NCBI GenBank assembly: GCA_964443005.1
Contig: CAYUBI010000044.1
Coordinates: 1-19,290, forward strand
Direction: 5' to 3'
Source: CAYUBI01 sp964443005
GTDB taxonomy: Bacteria > Margulisbacteria > Riflemargulisbacteria > GWF2-35-9 > CAYUBI01
Length of the DNA: 19,290 nt
In this document: piece after piece, positions 1 to 6,181 of the stretch
Position numbering within the stretch: the first letter of the stretch is position 1
How the letters are laid out: every line of letters begins with the position of its first letter
The notes under the pieces: generated by a model
Told to the model about the DNA's origin: nothing
Databases searched by the model: none
Seen by the model: the letters and a program-made list of their open reading frames with translations, nothing else
Position numbers and translations under genes: made by a program

Positions 1-2
1 TA

Positions 3-302
3 GAAAAGTATTATCAAACAATATTTTATATTGTTTTTACGTTACTGGGTTTACGCATTCAAGCAGAAGTGGTTACCAATCAAGGGCGCATTGACGCAGT
101 TATTGAGTTAAAGGATACGGTATATATCTTTGAGTTTAAGCTGAATAGAACGAAGAAAGCAGCACTAGCGCAAATTAATCGAAAGCAATATGTAGAGAAA
201 TACGTGGATACAGGCAAGCAACTTATTTCAGTGGGTGTAGAGTTTAACAAAAAAACGCGTAATATTGGAGCGTGGGTAACGCAGGGACTGGTTCCCGAGT
301 GA
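3..302 (+). CDS. PD-(D/E)XK nuclease-domain protein, C-terminal part (AAA-ATPase-like/DUF1703 type), 5' truncated by window
   Basis: The frame is open from the left edge (first full codon at 3), so only about the last 99 residues are seen. No start should be assigned; the GTG at 69 is internal. The visible part has the order typical of the nuclease domain at the C-terminus of AAA-ATPase-like (DUF1703) proteins. A hydrophobic helix comes first (EKYYQTIFYIVFTLLG), then GRIDAVI with the metal-binding Asp, then IFEFKLN carrying the E-x-K catalytic pair, and then a helix with Q and KQY residues. The tail (VGVEFNKKTRNIGAW) also fits. These genes are often multicopy in host-associated bacteria and their function is not settled; nuclease activity is inferred from the fold. 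The upstream ATPase half lies outside the window. Family assignment is fairly secure, biological role unknown. Confidence 0.75.
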   Translation, partial: EKYYQTIFYIVFTLLGLRIQAEVVTNQGRIDAVIELKDTVYIFEFKLNRTKKAALAQINRKQYVEKYVDTGKQLISVGVEFNKKTRNIGAWVTQGLVPE

Positions 303-316
303 TCCCCGTAGGGGAT
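302..316. terminator. Short GC-rich hairpin between convergent genes
   Basis: ATCCCC-GTA-GGGGAT forms a perfect 6-bp stem with a 3-base loop. It overlaps the stop codon of the nuclease-domain gene and lies 44 bases before the stop of the convergent gene on the minus strand. No uridine run follows directly on either strand, so it is not a classic intrinsic terminator. It could be a weak bidirectional one or protect a 3' end. Confidence 0.3.
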
Positions 317-359
317 TGTATCGAGGGAGGAGGGTGTTTGTTGCCTTAAAAGAATATTT

Positions 360-2588
360 TTAATCCTGGGCTTCTAGAATTTGAGAAAAAAGGGCTTTGG
401 CTTGTTTTTGTTGGGATAGCTCGCCACCTTTAACGAAATGAATCAGCACTTGTTTTTCTATGGTATATCGATTTTTTTCGTGCCAGCCTGCATAGCTTGT
501 TGTTAGAAGCTTATCAATAGGAACAATTTTATTTAATTCATATTTGTATAATGAAGGGTTGGTTAAGATATAATTGTTGCGAATGATTTTAGCAGTTAAA
601 ACTGGTTGGTTGTTGCGTGATTTAATGGTAACGAATTCATAAGGTCGAAAAAACTGATTTTTGTAAGTGAAGATAAAAGCTAAGGGTAAGCCATGATCGA
701 GTAGAGCATAGCACGTGAGGTTATGTGGGGAAAAGTTTGCTTGGAGTTGCTGTAGTTCTTTAATGAGTCCGTTAGCTAATTCTGAGGCATTGTGCGTAGG
801 TTGTTGGAAATAGTTGGTGATATCCTTGGTTAGGTCGGTTAAAGTTTGTTTCGAGAGGCGGCTAAAATCAATGTTTACAAAATTTGAGACGTAATTTTTT
901 GATTTTAACCAATTGATTAGTTCTGCAATGTTCACATTGGCTTTTTCAAGTTTTTCAATATAGTGATTGCTAAAATTAAGGTTATTTGCAGAGGGCTCGA
1001 TTTTTTCTCTGGCTGATTTTATATGTTGATTAATTTTATGTACGTGTCCAGAGCAAATAAGATTGTACATTTTGTTGCCAAAGGAAGAATATCTATATTT
1101 TTCATGGCTAGGGTGTTGATCAAGTATCTCAGCTTCACCAAATTCAACGGCAATTTCTTTTTCATTCATTTTAAGATTCATTTTTAAAATCCCATTTAGT
1201 TTTTTTTGAATTCTTTCTGAAAAATTGAGGTGATCACTAATGAAAAGTGTTGATATATTGTTGTTGCTGTTGCTGTTTGGCAAAATAATCTTTTTTAATT
1301 CTAATGGTATTGCACTCTTTGATTCATAAACTTTATGAATCGCTACTATAGAATTCTGAGTGTTTGTTGTAATGGCAAGTTGATGCCAGGCTTTACTGTT
1401 ATCTACCAGAATTGAACAATTTAAATGAGGTAAGGCAAGCATATTGTTATTAATTGTAGCTAAGGATACTGAGAATTGTAAAAGTAAGTCATTTGAAACC
1501 GTTTCTTTTTTTCCACGATTATTCATGAAAATAATTCGTTGATAAGTGTTGTTGTAGCTGAAATCGAAGACAAGACTTTTATAGACTGTAAACCCAGTTC
1601 GTGTTGGCATTTTAAGTAAAGCAGGATGACAATGTGCTTCGATTCCCTTTAAAATTTTTAACCACTTTTCAGGCAATAGCAGGCGTGTTCCACTAATAAA
1701 CCGTTCAGTAAATGTTGTTTTAGTTTCAGAAGGAAGCAAGTTGATTCCTGTATTTAATTCGTGTATACGTACGCTGACATTGGTATTGTCTGTTTTATAA
1801 AATTCAATTATTTTCTTAAATGAGACGTGATTTGGATTGGGTTGAATTTCAAAAACTGGTTTATTGTTTTTTTTAACAAGCATGAGGGTTTTGAGGGGTT
1901 GACTATTGCCGTTTTCAAAAAAAGTCAATGTTTGTTCGTGAAAACTATACAGCATAACTATTTTTGTTCCTTTAGTTAAATGCGAGGCAATAAACATGTC
2001 TTTTTTGCTGGATAAGGGATGAAGAATACGTCCTCGAGTGCTAATAGTTTTTTGCATATAAATGTAAGTATCTTTATCTAATTCGTTTTGCCATAAATCA
2101 AGTAGTTTATTTTTTACGGTTATATCAATATTAACGACGTTGAGTACACTTATGATTTGTTTATTGGTTAAGCCAATTTTAAATTGGAAACAGTTGCTAA
2201 TAGAAGTATAGTCTTCAAACAAGGTTGCTAGAATAGGATGCTCAGTTATTAATTGTTGTAGCTTTTTGATTGCCATATTTGTGTTTTTTATATTATGGTT
2301 TGTTGCTGGGTCATATCCAAATAATTGATTTTTAAAATAAGCGCCACGTATGTTGGTTTCGCGTATAGCTCTGCCAAGTAAATCGTTGAATTTTCGTACT
2401 GGTAATTCGGCCATTAATTTGCAGCTTTTCCAGTTTCCATTGATTAAATGAAGGAAAATAGGGTCATTTGATAAGATAATATATTTTTCTGGAAAGGCAA
2501 AGGTAAAATTGTTGTGAGTATACGTGTTAACACCCTGAACATAGCTGGCTTGATTTTTTTTATTTTCTGGAATAATTTTGTACATCAT
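360..2588 (-). CDS. Large protein of unknown family (742 aa), second gene of the LOG operon
   Basis: I do not recognise this protein. It is long, rich in Asn, Lys, Ile and Leu, and shows no signal peptide, no convincing membrane segment and no nucleotide-binding motif, so it is probably cytoplasmic. The sequence alternates beta-rich stretches (for example around IYMQKTIS and FEIQPNPNHVSF) with helical ones; the region around residues 500-640 looks mostly helical. It starts with two Met codons (2588 and 2585). Neither has a strong Shine-Dalgarno site, which fits translational coupling to the LOG gene that ends 2 bases upstream. The coupling suggests shared expression with the LOG protein but does not give a function. 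It converges on the gene ending at 302. The reading frame is intact over 2.2 kb, so it is a real gene. Confidence 0.8.
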   Translation of the reverse strand: MMYKIIPENKKNQASYVQGVNTYTHNNFTFAFPEKYIILSNDPIFLHLINGNWKSCKLMAELPVRKFNDLLGRAIRETNIRGAYFKNQLFGYDPATNHNIKNTNMAIKKLQQLITEHPILATLFEDYTSISNCFQFKIGLTNKQIISVLNVVNIDITVKNKLLDLWQNELDKDTYIYMQKTISTRGRILHPLSSKKDMFIASHLTKGTKIVMLYSFHEQTLTFFENGNSQPLKTLMLVKKNNKPVFEIQPNPNHVSFKKIIEFYKTDNTNVSVRIHELNTGINLLPSETKTTFTERFISGTRLLLPEKWLKILKGIEAHCHPALLKMPTRTGFTVYKSLVFDFSYNNTYQRIIFMNNRGKKETVSNDLLLQFSVSLATINNNMLALPHLNCSILVDNSKAWHQLAITTNTQNSIVAIHKVYESKSAIPLELKKIILPNSNSNNNISTLFISDHLNFSERIQKKLNGILKMNLKMNEKEIAVEFGEAEILDQHPSHEKYRYSSFGNKMYNLICSGHVHKINQHIKSAREKIEPSANNLNFSNHYIEKLEKANVNIAELINWLKSKNYVSNFVNIDFSRLSKQTLTDLTKDITNYFQQPTHNASELANGLIKELQQLQANFSPHNLTCYALLDHGLPLAFIFTYKNQFFRPYEFVTIKSRNNQPVLTAKIIRNNYILTNPSLYKYELNKIVPIDKLLTTSYAGWHEKNRYTIEKQVLIHFVKGGELSQQKQAKALFSQILEAQD

Positions 2589-2590
2589 TG

Positions 2591-3985
2591 TTATAGTTTC
2601 ACCGAATGTGGTTGATTGTCTTTTCGAAAAAACTTCATGATTTGAGGTGCAACATCATCTGGATTATCAACAATCTTAAATAATTTAATATCGTCTTGAT
2701 TAATGGTCCCATTTTTAACTAATACATCTTTTGAAAATGATTTGATTGGCTTCCAAAAATCAGCATTCATGAGAACAATAGGTGCAGGTGGAATTTTTTT
2801 TGTTTGCAATGAGCATAAGGCTTCAAAAAAAATGTTTAAAACTGAGGGCCCGCCTGGAAAGAATACGTAGCCTTGGGCTGTTTTTCCTAAAATCAGTTTT
2901 TGTAAAAACATATGAACTGTTTCCATGCCAGAGGTTTCAGCTTTTGGTGTTACCAGACTGTGGCAATTAGGAAGATAAGAATCCAGTGATATTGCCTGGG
3001 GTTTGCCTTTGGTGCTAGTTCCAGCAGGTAAGATATACGCATCTGAAATAGCATCAGAAATTTGTTGTCTGCCCCGGAATATGGCTGAAAATCCTAATTC
3101 AAAAAGTTGATCTGAAAGCGTTCCTGCTCGATAGACATTTTTACACGAGGTTTTTTTTTCTATTGATGAGCCAATAATTGCAATCCCTAATTTGAATCGT
3201 TTTTGATGTAAATCCATTAATGCTGTTGTTAAAAGATTGCTAGTTTCGTTAATGTCAATACTAATGCGTTCATTGTCTGGGTTTTGCCGTGATTCAATAT
3301 AATCAACAACTTCTTTGGGTCTGTTTAATAGTGTCACCATTTCAGTTAACGGGCGTCGGAGTAATCCAAATTTTTCGATTTTTTCTAATAGTTTATATAA
3401 TTGTCGATAATATTTTTCGCCATATAATACAACTGGAACTTTCATCGTTTTTACTCGGTCAATCACAGACAGAACTTCAAACAGTTCATCTAAGGTGCCG
3501 TAACCACCTGGCATGTAAATAAACCCACTACTGTTTAAGGTCAGTGCTAGTTTTCGTGTTGCAAAATATTTATGTAATAATTGCAGCATGACATAGTCAT
3601 TAAATCGTTGTTCATTTCCTAGTTTAATTCCGAATCCAACAGATAGCCCCGGGTTTCCGATGCCGCCTTTTAATTTACATTCTTCGTAAGCACCTTGGTT
3701 GGCTGCCTGCATCATCCCAGGGCCTCCGCCAGTAAGGATCATGTGTCCGTTTTTTGCTAAAAGTCCAGCCATGACGCGTGCATCTTTGTACCATTTGCTA
3801 GTCTCATCGCGGAGTCGCGCTGAACCAAAAAAGGTGATTGGGCTTTTTAATGAATGAGCCATTGCGCTGGAAAGATTAAGGTCGCCAACAATGATGTCAA
3901 TAAATGTTTTTAGTTCTTTTATTTTTTCTTTGCCAATAGTGGCTAAATGAAAGTCCGAATTTTGTGTGCTAATGATTTTATGCAT
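2591..3985 (-). CDS. Tandem LOG-domain protein (lysine decarboxylase-like/cytokinin-riboside monophosphate hydrolase superfamily)
   Basis: Two Rossmann-type LOG domains are fused in 464 residues; usual LOG proteins are about 180-250. Domain 1 (about 45-235) has FFGSAR at 52-57, the nucleotide-binding TGGGPGMM at 85-92 and the signature PGGYGTLDE at 159-167, so it should be able to bind and hydrolyse nucleoside monophosphates at the N-glycosidic bond. Domain 2 (about 265-455) starts with IAIIGSS near 268 and has PGGPSVLNIFFE at 379-390, where the G-T of the PGGxGT signature is lost. It is probably non-catalytic or changed in substrate. The start ATG at 3985 has GAGGA about 11 bases upstream. 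It is the first gene of a two-gene unit with the unknown 742-residue protein. Many bacterial LOG proteins are misannotated as lysine decarboxylases. The physiological substrate here is unknown. Confidence 0.85.
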   Translation of the reverse strand: MHKIISTQNSDFHLATIGKEKIKELKTFIDIIVGDLNLSSAMAHSLKSPITFFGSARLRDETSKWYKDARVMAGLLAKNGHMILTGGGPGMMQAANQGAYEECKLKGGIGNPGLSVGFGIKLGNEQRFNDYVMLQLLHKYFATRKLALTLNSSGFIYMPGGYGTLDELFEVLSVIDRVKTMKVPVVLYGEKYYRQLYKLLEKIEKFGLLRRPLTEMVTLLNRPKEVVDYIESRQNPDNERISIDINETSNLLTTALMDLHQKRFKLGIAIIGSSIEKKTSCKNVYRAGTLSDQLFELGFSAIFRGRQQISDAISDAYILPAGTSTKGKPQAISLDSYLPNCHSLVTPKAETSGMETVHMFLQKLILGKTAQGYVFFPGGPSVLNIFFEALCSLQTKKIPPAPIVLMNADFWKPIKSFSKDVLVKNGTINQDDIKLFKIVDNPDDVAPQIMKFFRKDNQPHSVKL

Positions 3986-4024
3986 GGTGACTCAGTTCCT
4001 CAAAAAGATACGGATATATTCATG

Positions 4025-4060
4025 TGTTAATAATTTATCGTACAATTTTGTTAATAATTT
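4025..4060. repeat. Pair of 12-bp direct repeats upstream of the LOG gene
   Basis: TGTTAATAATTT occurs at 4025-4036 and again at 4049-4060, a 24-base period with 12 bases between copies. The pair lies in the 108-base gap between hisD and the LOG gene, 40-75 bases upstream of the LOG start codon on the minus strand. It could be a two-site operator or UP-like AT-rich promoter DNA. In AT-rich sequence, chance is a real alternative. Confidence 0.3.
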
Positions 4061-4093
4061 CAGCGAAAATCTACGGCGCTTTCGTCACTTCGA

Positions 4094-5386
4094 TTAATGT
4101 TCGTTGAGTCTTACTTCCACAGATAGAGCATGGCCGTGTAATCCTTCAGCTTTTGCTAGTGCAATCACTGAAGGCGCTTCTTCACGAAATGCTGCTTTTG
4201 TGTATTGAATAATTGAGCTTTTTTTCATAAAGTCAGAAACTCCCAGTGGTGATGAAAATCGTGCAGTGCCTGCAGTAGGTAACACATGATTGGTGCCTGC
4301 GACATAATCTCCCATGGCTTCTGGAGAATATTCTCCCAGAAAAATTGCGCCAGCATTTTTGATGTGGCTTAACCATGTATCTGCGTCGTTAAGTAGTAAC
4401 TCGAGATGTTCGGGTGCTAGGTGATTGGCAATTTCAATTGCATGAGTAATTGAGGTTGTAATAATAATCGCGCTATGTTGACCCAACGAAGATTCTAAAA
4501 TAGATTGTCGAGGCGATTCATCAAAAAATTTTTTGATTTCTTGTTGTACGTGTGTTGCTAGCGTTAAACTAGGAGTTGCCAAAATAGCACTAGCTAACGG
4601 GTCGTGTTCAGCTTGGGATAGTAAATCAGCTGCAATCCATCGAGGATTTGCATGCTCATCTGCAATAATGAAAATATCGCTGGGGCCTGCGATCATGTCA
4701 ATGTCAACAATGCCATAAACTGCTCGTTTCGCAAGTGCTACAAAAAGATTCCCAGGCCCAACAATTTTATCAACAGGTGCAATGGTTTCAGTTCCATAAG
4801 CTAAGGCAGCAATAGCTTGTGCGCCGCCTAATTTGTAAATAGTTGCAATGCCTAGTTCATCAGCTGCAGTTAATAAAAGCGGGTGAATTTTGCCTTCTGC
4901 GTTTGCAGGTGTGACCATGACCAAGTCGTTAACGCCAGCAACGAGGGCAGGGATTGCATTCATTAATACTGTTGAGGGATAAACTGCACGGCCGCCAGGT
5001 ACATATAATCCAACACGTTGTAGTGGTGTGTACCGAATGCCGTGAATCATGCCATTGGGGCGTTGCTGTTCCCACGAAATTAATTTTTGTGCAACATGAT
5101 GCTCGCGAATATTGGAAATAGCTAAGTGGAGTGCTGCTAGTAATTCGGGTGTTACGTTATTTTTTGCTTCGTGAATTTCCTCTAAAGAAACTTTTATTTG
5201 ATCCTGAGTTAGGGTTTTGCAATCCCATGTTTGAGAATATTGCAGTGCAGCTGCATCTCCATTTTTTTGAATATCGCTTAAAATTGCACGCACAGTTTGT
5301 GCTTGTACTGTGTCGTGATCCAAGCTGTTAAGCGTTTTAATGCCTGCCAATTCTTTAGGAATATTCTCAGTTATCAAGCGTATCAT
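4094..5386 (-). CDS. hisD: Histidinol dehydrogenase
   Basis: Catalyses the last two steps of histidine synthesis, the NAD-dependent oxidation of L-histidinol to L-histidine in the cytoplasm. The length, 430 residues, is normal for the family. The Zn and catalytic residues are all visible: Gln258 and His261 in SQAEHDP, the acid-base pair Glu326-His327 in APEHLEL, Asp360 in GDYVAG and His419 in GLHGHA. The glycine-rich YVPGGRAVYPST (129-139) and IVGPGN (208-213) segments are intact. I chose the ATG at 5386 because AAAGGA precedes it by 6 bases and the family starts there; an in-frame extension up to 5440 has no support. It is monocistronic here, with no other his gene in the window. It is divergent from the small-protein/RRM unit. 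Function is confident. Confidence 0.97.
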   Translation of the reverse strand: MIRLITENIPKELAGIKTLNSLDHDTVQAQTVRAILSDIQKNGDAAALQYSQTWDCKTLTQDQIKVSLEEIHEAKNNVTPELLAALHLAISNIREHHVAQKLISWEQQRPNGMIHGIRYTPLQRVGLYVPGGRAVYPSTVLMNAIPALVAGVNDLVMVTPANAEGKIHPLLLTAADELGIATIYKLGGAQAIAALAYGTETIAPVDKIVGPGNLFVALAKRAVYGIVDIDMIAGPSDIFIIADEHANPRWIAADLLSQAEHDPLASAILATPSLTLATHVQQEIKKFFDESPRQSILESSLGQHSAIIITTSITHAIEIANHLAPEHLELLLNDADTWLSHIKNAGAIFLGEYSPEAMGDYVAGTNHVLPTAGTARFSSPLGVSDFMKKSSIIQYTKAAFREEAPSVIALAKAEGLHGHALSVEVRLNEH

Positions 5387-5411
5387 AATGCATCCTTTCG
5401 TTATTTTTAAT

Positions 5412-5417
5412 ATTATA
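5412..5417 (-). promoter_or_regulatory. Probable -10 box of the hisD promoter
   Basis: Read on the minus strand this is a perfect TATAAT, 26 bases upstream of the hisD start codon. The region where a -35 box should lie (about 5434-5441) has only a poor match. It overlaps the -35 element of the divergent plus-strand promoter, so the two promoters may compete for RNA polymerase or share a regulator. Confidence 0.4.
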
Positions 5418-5438
5418 TTGACATATTTACACATACCC

Positions 5439-5468
5439 ATGACTTTCCTACAATAGTAATGTTATAAT
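5439..5468 (+). promoter_or_regulatory. Promoter of the small-protein/RRM unit
   Basis: ATGACT (5439-5444, 4 of 6 to TTGACA) and a perfect TATAAT (5463-5468) are separated by 18 bases. Transcription would start near 5475 and give a short leader before the Shine-Dalgarno site at 5491-5497. It is positioned to drive both the 33-residue protein and the RRM gene. Confidence 0.5.
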
Positions 5469-5506
5469 AGAGGAATCAAGTTCGGCAACAAAGGAGGGAG
5501 AAATTA

Positions 5507-5608
5507 ATGTCAAAATCGATGGACGCTAAAAAGGAAGGCAAAAAAGTTCCTAAAAAGACGCCCAAAGAAAAGAAACTTGCCAAGTTAGAAAAGAAGAACA
5601 AATATTAG
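5507..5608 (+). CDS. Lysine-rich small basic protein (33 aa)
   Basis: A 33-residue open frame starts at ATG 5507 behind a strong Shine-Dalgarno site (AAAGGAGGGAG, 5490-5500). The product begins MSKSMDAKKEGKK, continues with KTPKEKKLAKLEKKNK and ends in Tyr. About 40% of residues are Lys and there is no hydrophobic stretch. From memory, very similar Lys-rich miniproteins with a KSMD...KK..KTPKEKK pattern occur as hypothetical proteins in several Gram-negative bacteria; I cannot verify this here. The charge suggests binding to RNA, DNA or ribosomes. It lies 18 bases upstream of the RRM gene in the same transcription unit, which makes an RNA-related role plausible. The strong ribosome binding site and promoter make a real gene likely despite its size. 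Confidence 0.65.
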   Translation: MSKSMDAKKEGKKVPKKTPKEKKLAKLEKKNKY

Positions 5609-5626
5609 TGTAAAAAGGATGAACGA

Positions 5627-5896
5627 ATGAATATTTATGTTGGAAATCTTAGTTTTAATGTTACCCAAGAACAATTAAAGGAAGCTTTTGAGTCACACGG
5701 TTCTGTTGACAAAGTTGCGATTATTAATGATCGTGAAACAGGACGTTCAAAAGGCTTTGCCTTTGTTGAAATGCCAAATGACGCAGAAGCAAAAGCTGCA
5801 ATTACTGGTATGAACGGTAAAGATTTAGGTGGCCGTGCCATTAATGTGAACGAAGCTAGACCCAAAGAAGATCGTCCACGAGAACGTCGCTTCTAG
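5627..5896 (+). CDS. Single-RRM RNA-binding protein
   Basis: An 89-residue protein that is almost entirely one RNA recognition motif. RNP2 is IYVGNL (3-8) and RNP1 is KGFAFVEM (42-49), with the aromatic residues of RNP1 in place. The C-terminus is a short Arg/Glu/Pro-rich tail (residues 79-89). This is the layout of the bacterial glycine-rich-type RNA-binding proteins (Rbp family) known from cyanobacteria and many Gram-negative bacteria, which bind single-stranded RNA and are often cold- or stress-induced. The ATG at 5627 has AAGGA 7 bases upstream (5615-5619). It is co-transcribed with the Lys-rich miniprotein and followed by a non-coding GC-rich stretch. Family assignment is secure; targets are unknown. 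Confidence 0.92.
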   Translation: MNIYVGNLSFNVTQEQLKEAFESHGSVDKVAIINDRETGRSKGFAFVEMPNDAEAKAAITGMNGKDLGGRAINVNEARPKEDRPRERRF

Positions 5897-5905
5897 TTCG
5901 TTTTT

Positions 5906-6037
5906 AAGGCCGAAATACTTCCCCGGAGCTTGACTGTGCTGCCGCGTTCGATGAGATCAGCAGTGATTTAATGAATCATTGCGATGTGTTGTAAGACTGT
6001 GATCGTGGGTCGTTGGTAAGCAACGGGGTAAGGCCTT
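5906..6037 (+). other. GC-rich non-coding stretch, possible structured RNA or long 3' UTR
   Basis: No coding frame fits the gap between the RRM gene and typA. Within it, about 5909-6036 is roughly 52% GC, well above the surrounding 37-38%. The ends can pair: AAGGCC (5906-5911) with GGCCTT (6032-6037), then CCCC (5921-5924) with GGGG (6025-6028). An internal hairpin CGTTG-GTAAG-CAACG lies at 6011-6025 and would compete for the last pairs, and TGCTG (5937-5941)/CAGCA (5957-5961) could form another stem. A short T-run follows (6036-6039). I find no match to the conserved cores of 6S, SRP, tmRNA or RNase P RNA, and no clear promoter of its own. Confidence 0.3.
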
Positions 6038-6049
6038 TTGTGGATTCTA

Positions 6050-6076
6050 TTGAAATTATTTAGTCTGTATTATAAT
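6050..6076 (+). promoter_or_regulatory. Probable typA promoter
   Basis: TTGAAA (6050-6055) and a perfect TATAAT (6071-6076) lie 15 bases apart, a little shorter than the 17-base optimum. Transcription would start near 6083 and leave a leader of about 100 bases before typA. I see no riboswitch-like structure in that leader. Confidence 0.5.
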
Positions 6077-6181
6077 ACGCAGTTAACATATTCCCCTTCA
6101 ATGGTATGAAAATGTCCTGGTTTTGATAAACATGGACGTGATCGAGTTTGAAAATGTGTTTTGCTTGCTTGAGGAAAAAAA

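Noticed and set aside
5387..5440. Longer hisD start at 5440
   Set aside because: The extension (MGMCKYVNIILK...) runs through the promoter -10 box, has no ribosome binding site, and is not part of the family; ATG 5386 has AAAGGA at the right distance.
5906..6037. 6S, SRP, tmRNA or RNase P RNA
   Set aside because: None of the conserved core sequences of these RNAs can be found, and the length does not suit tmRNA or RNase P.
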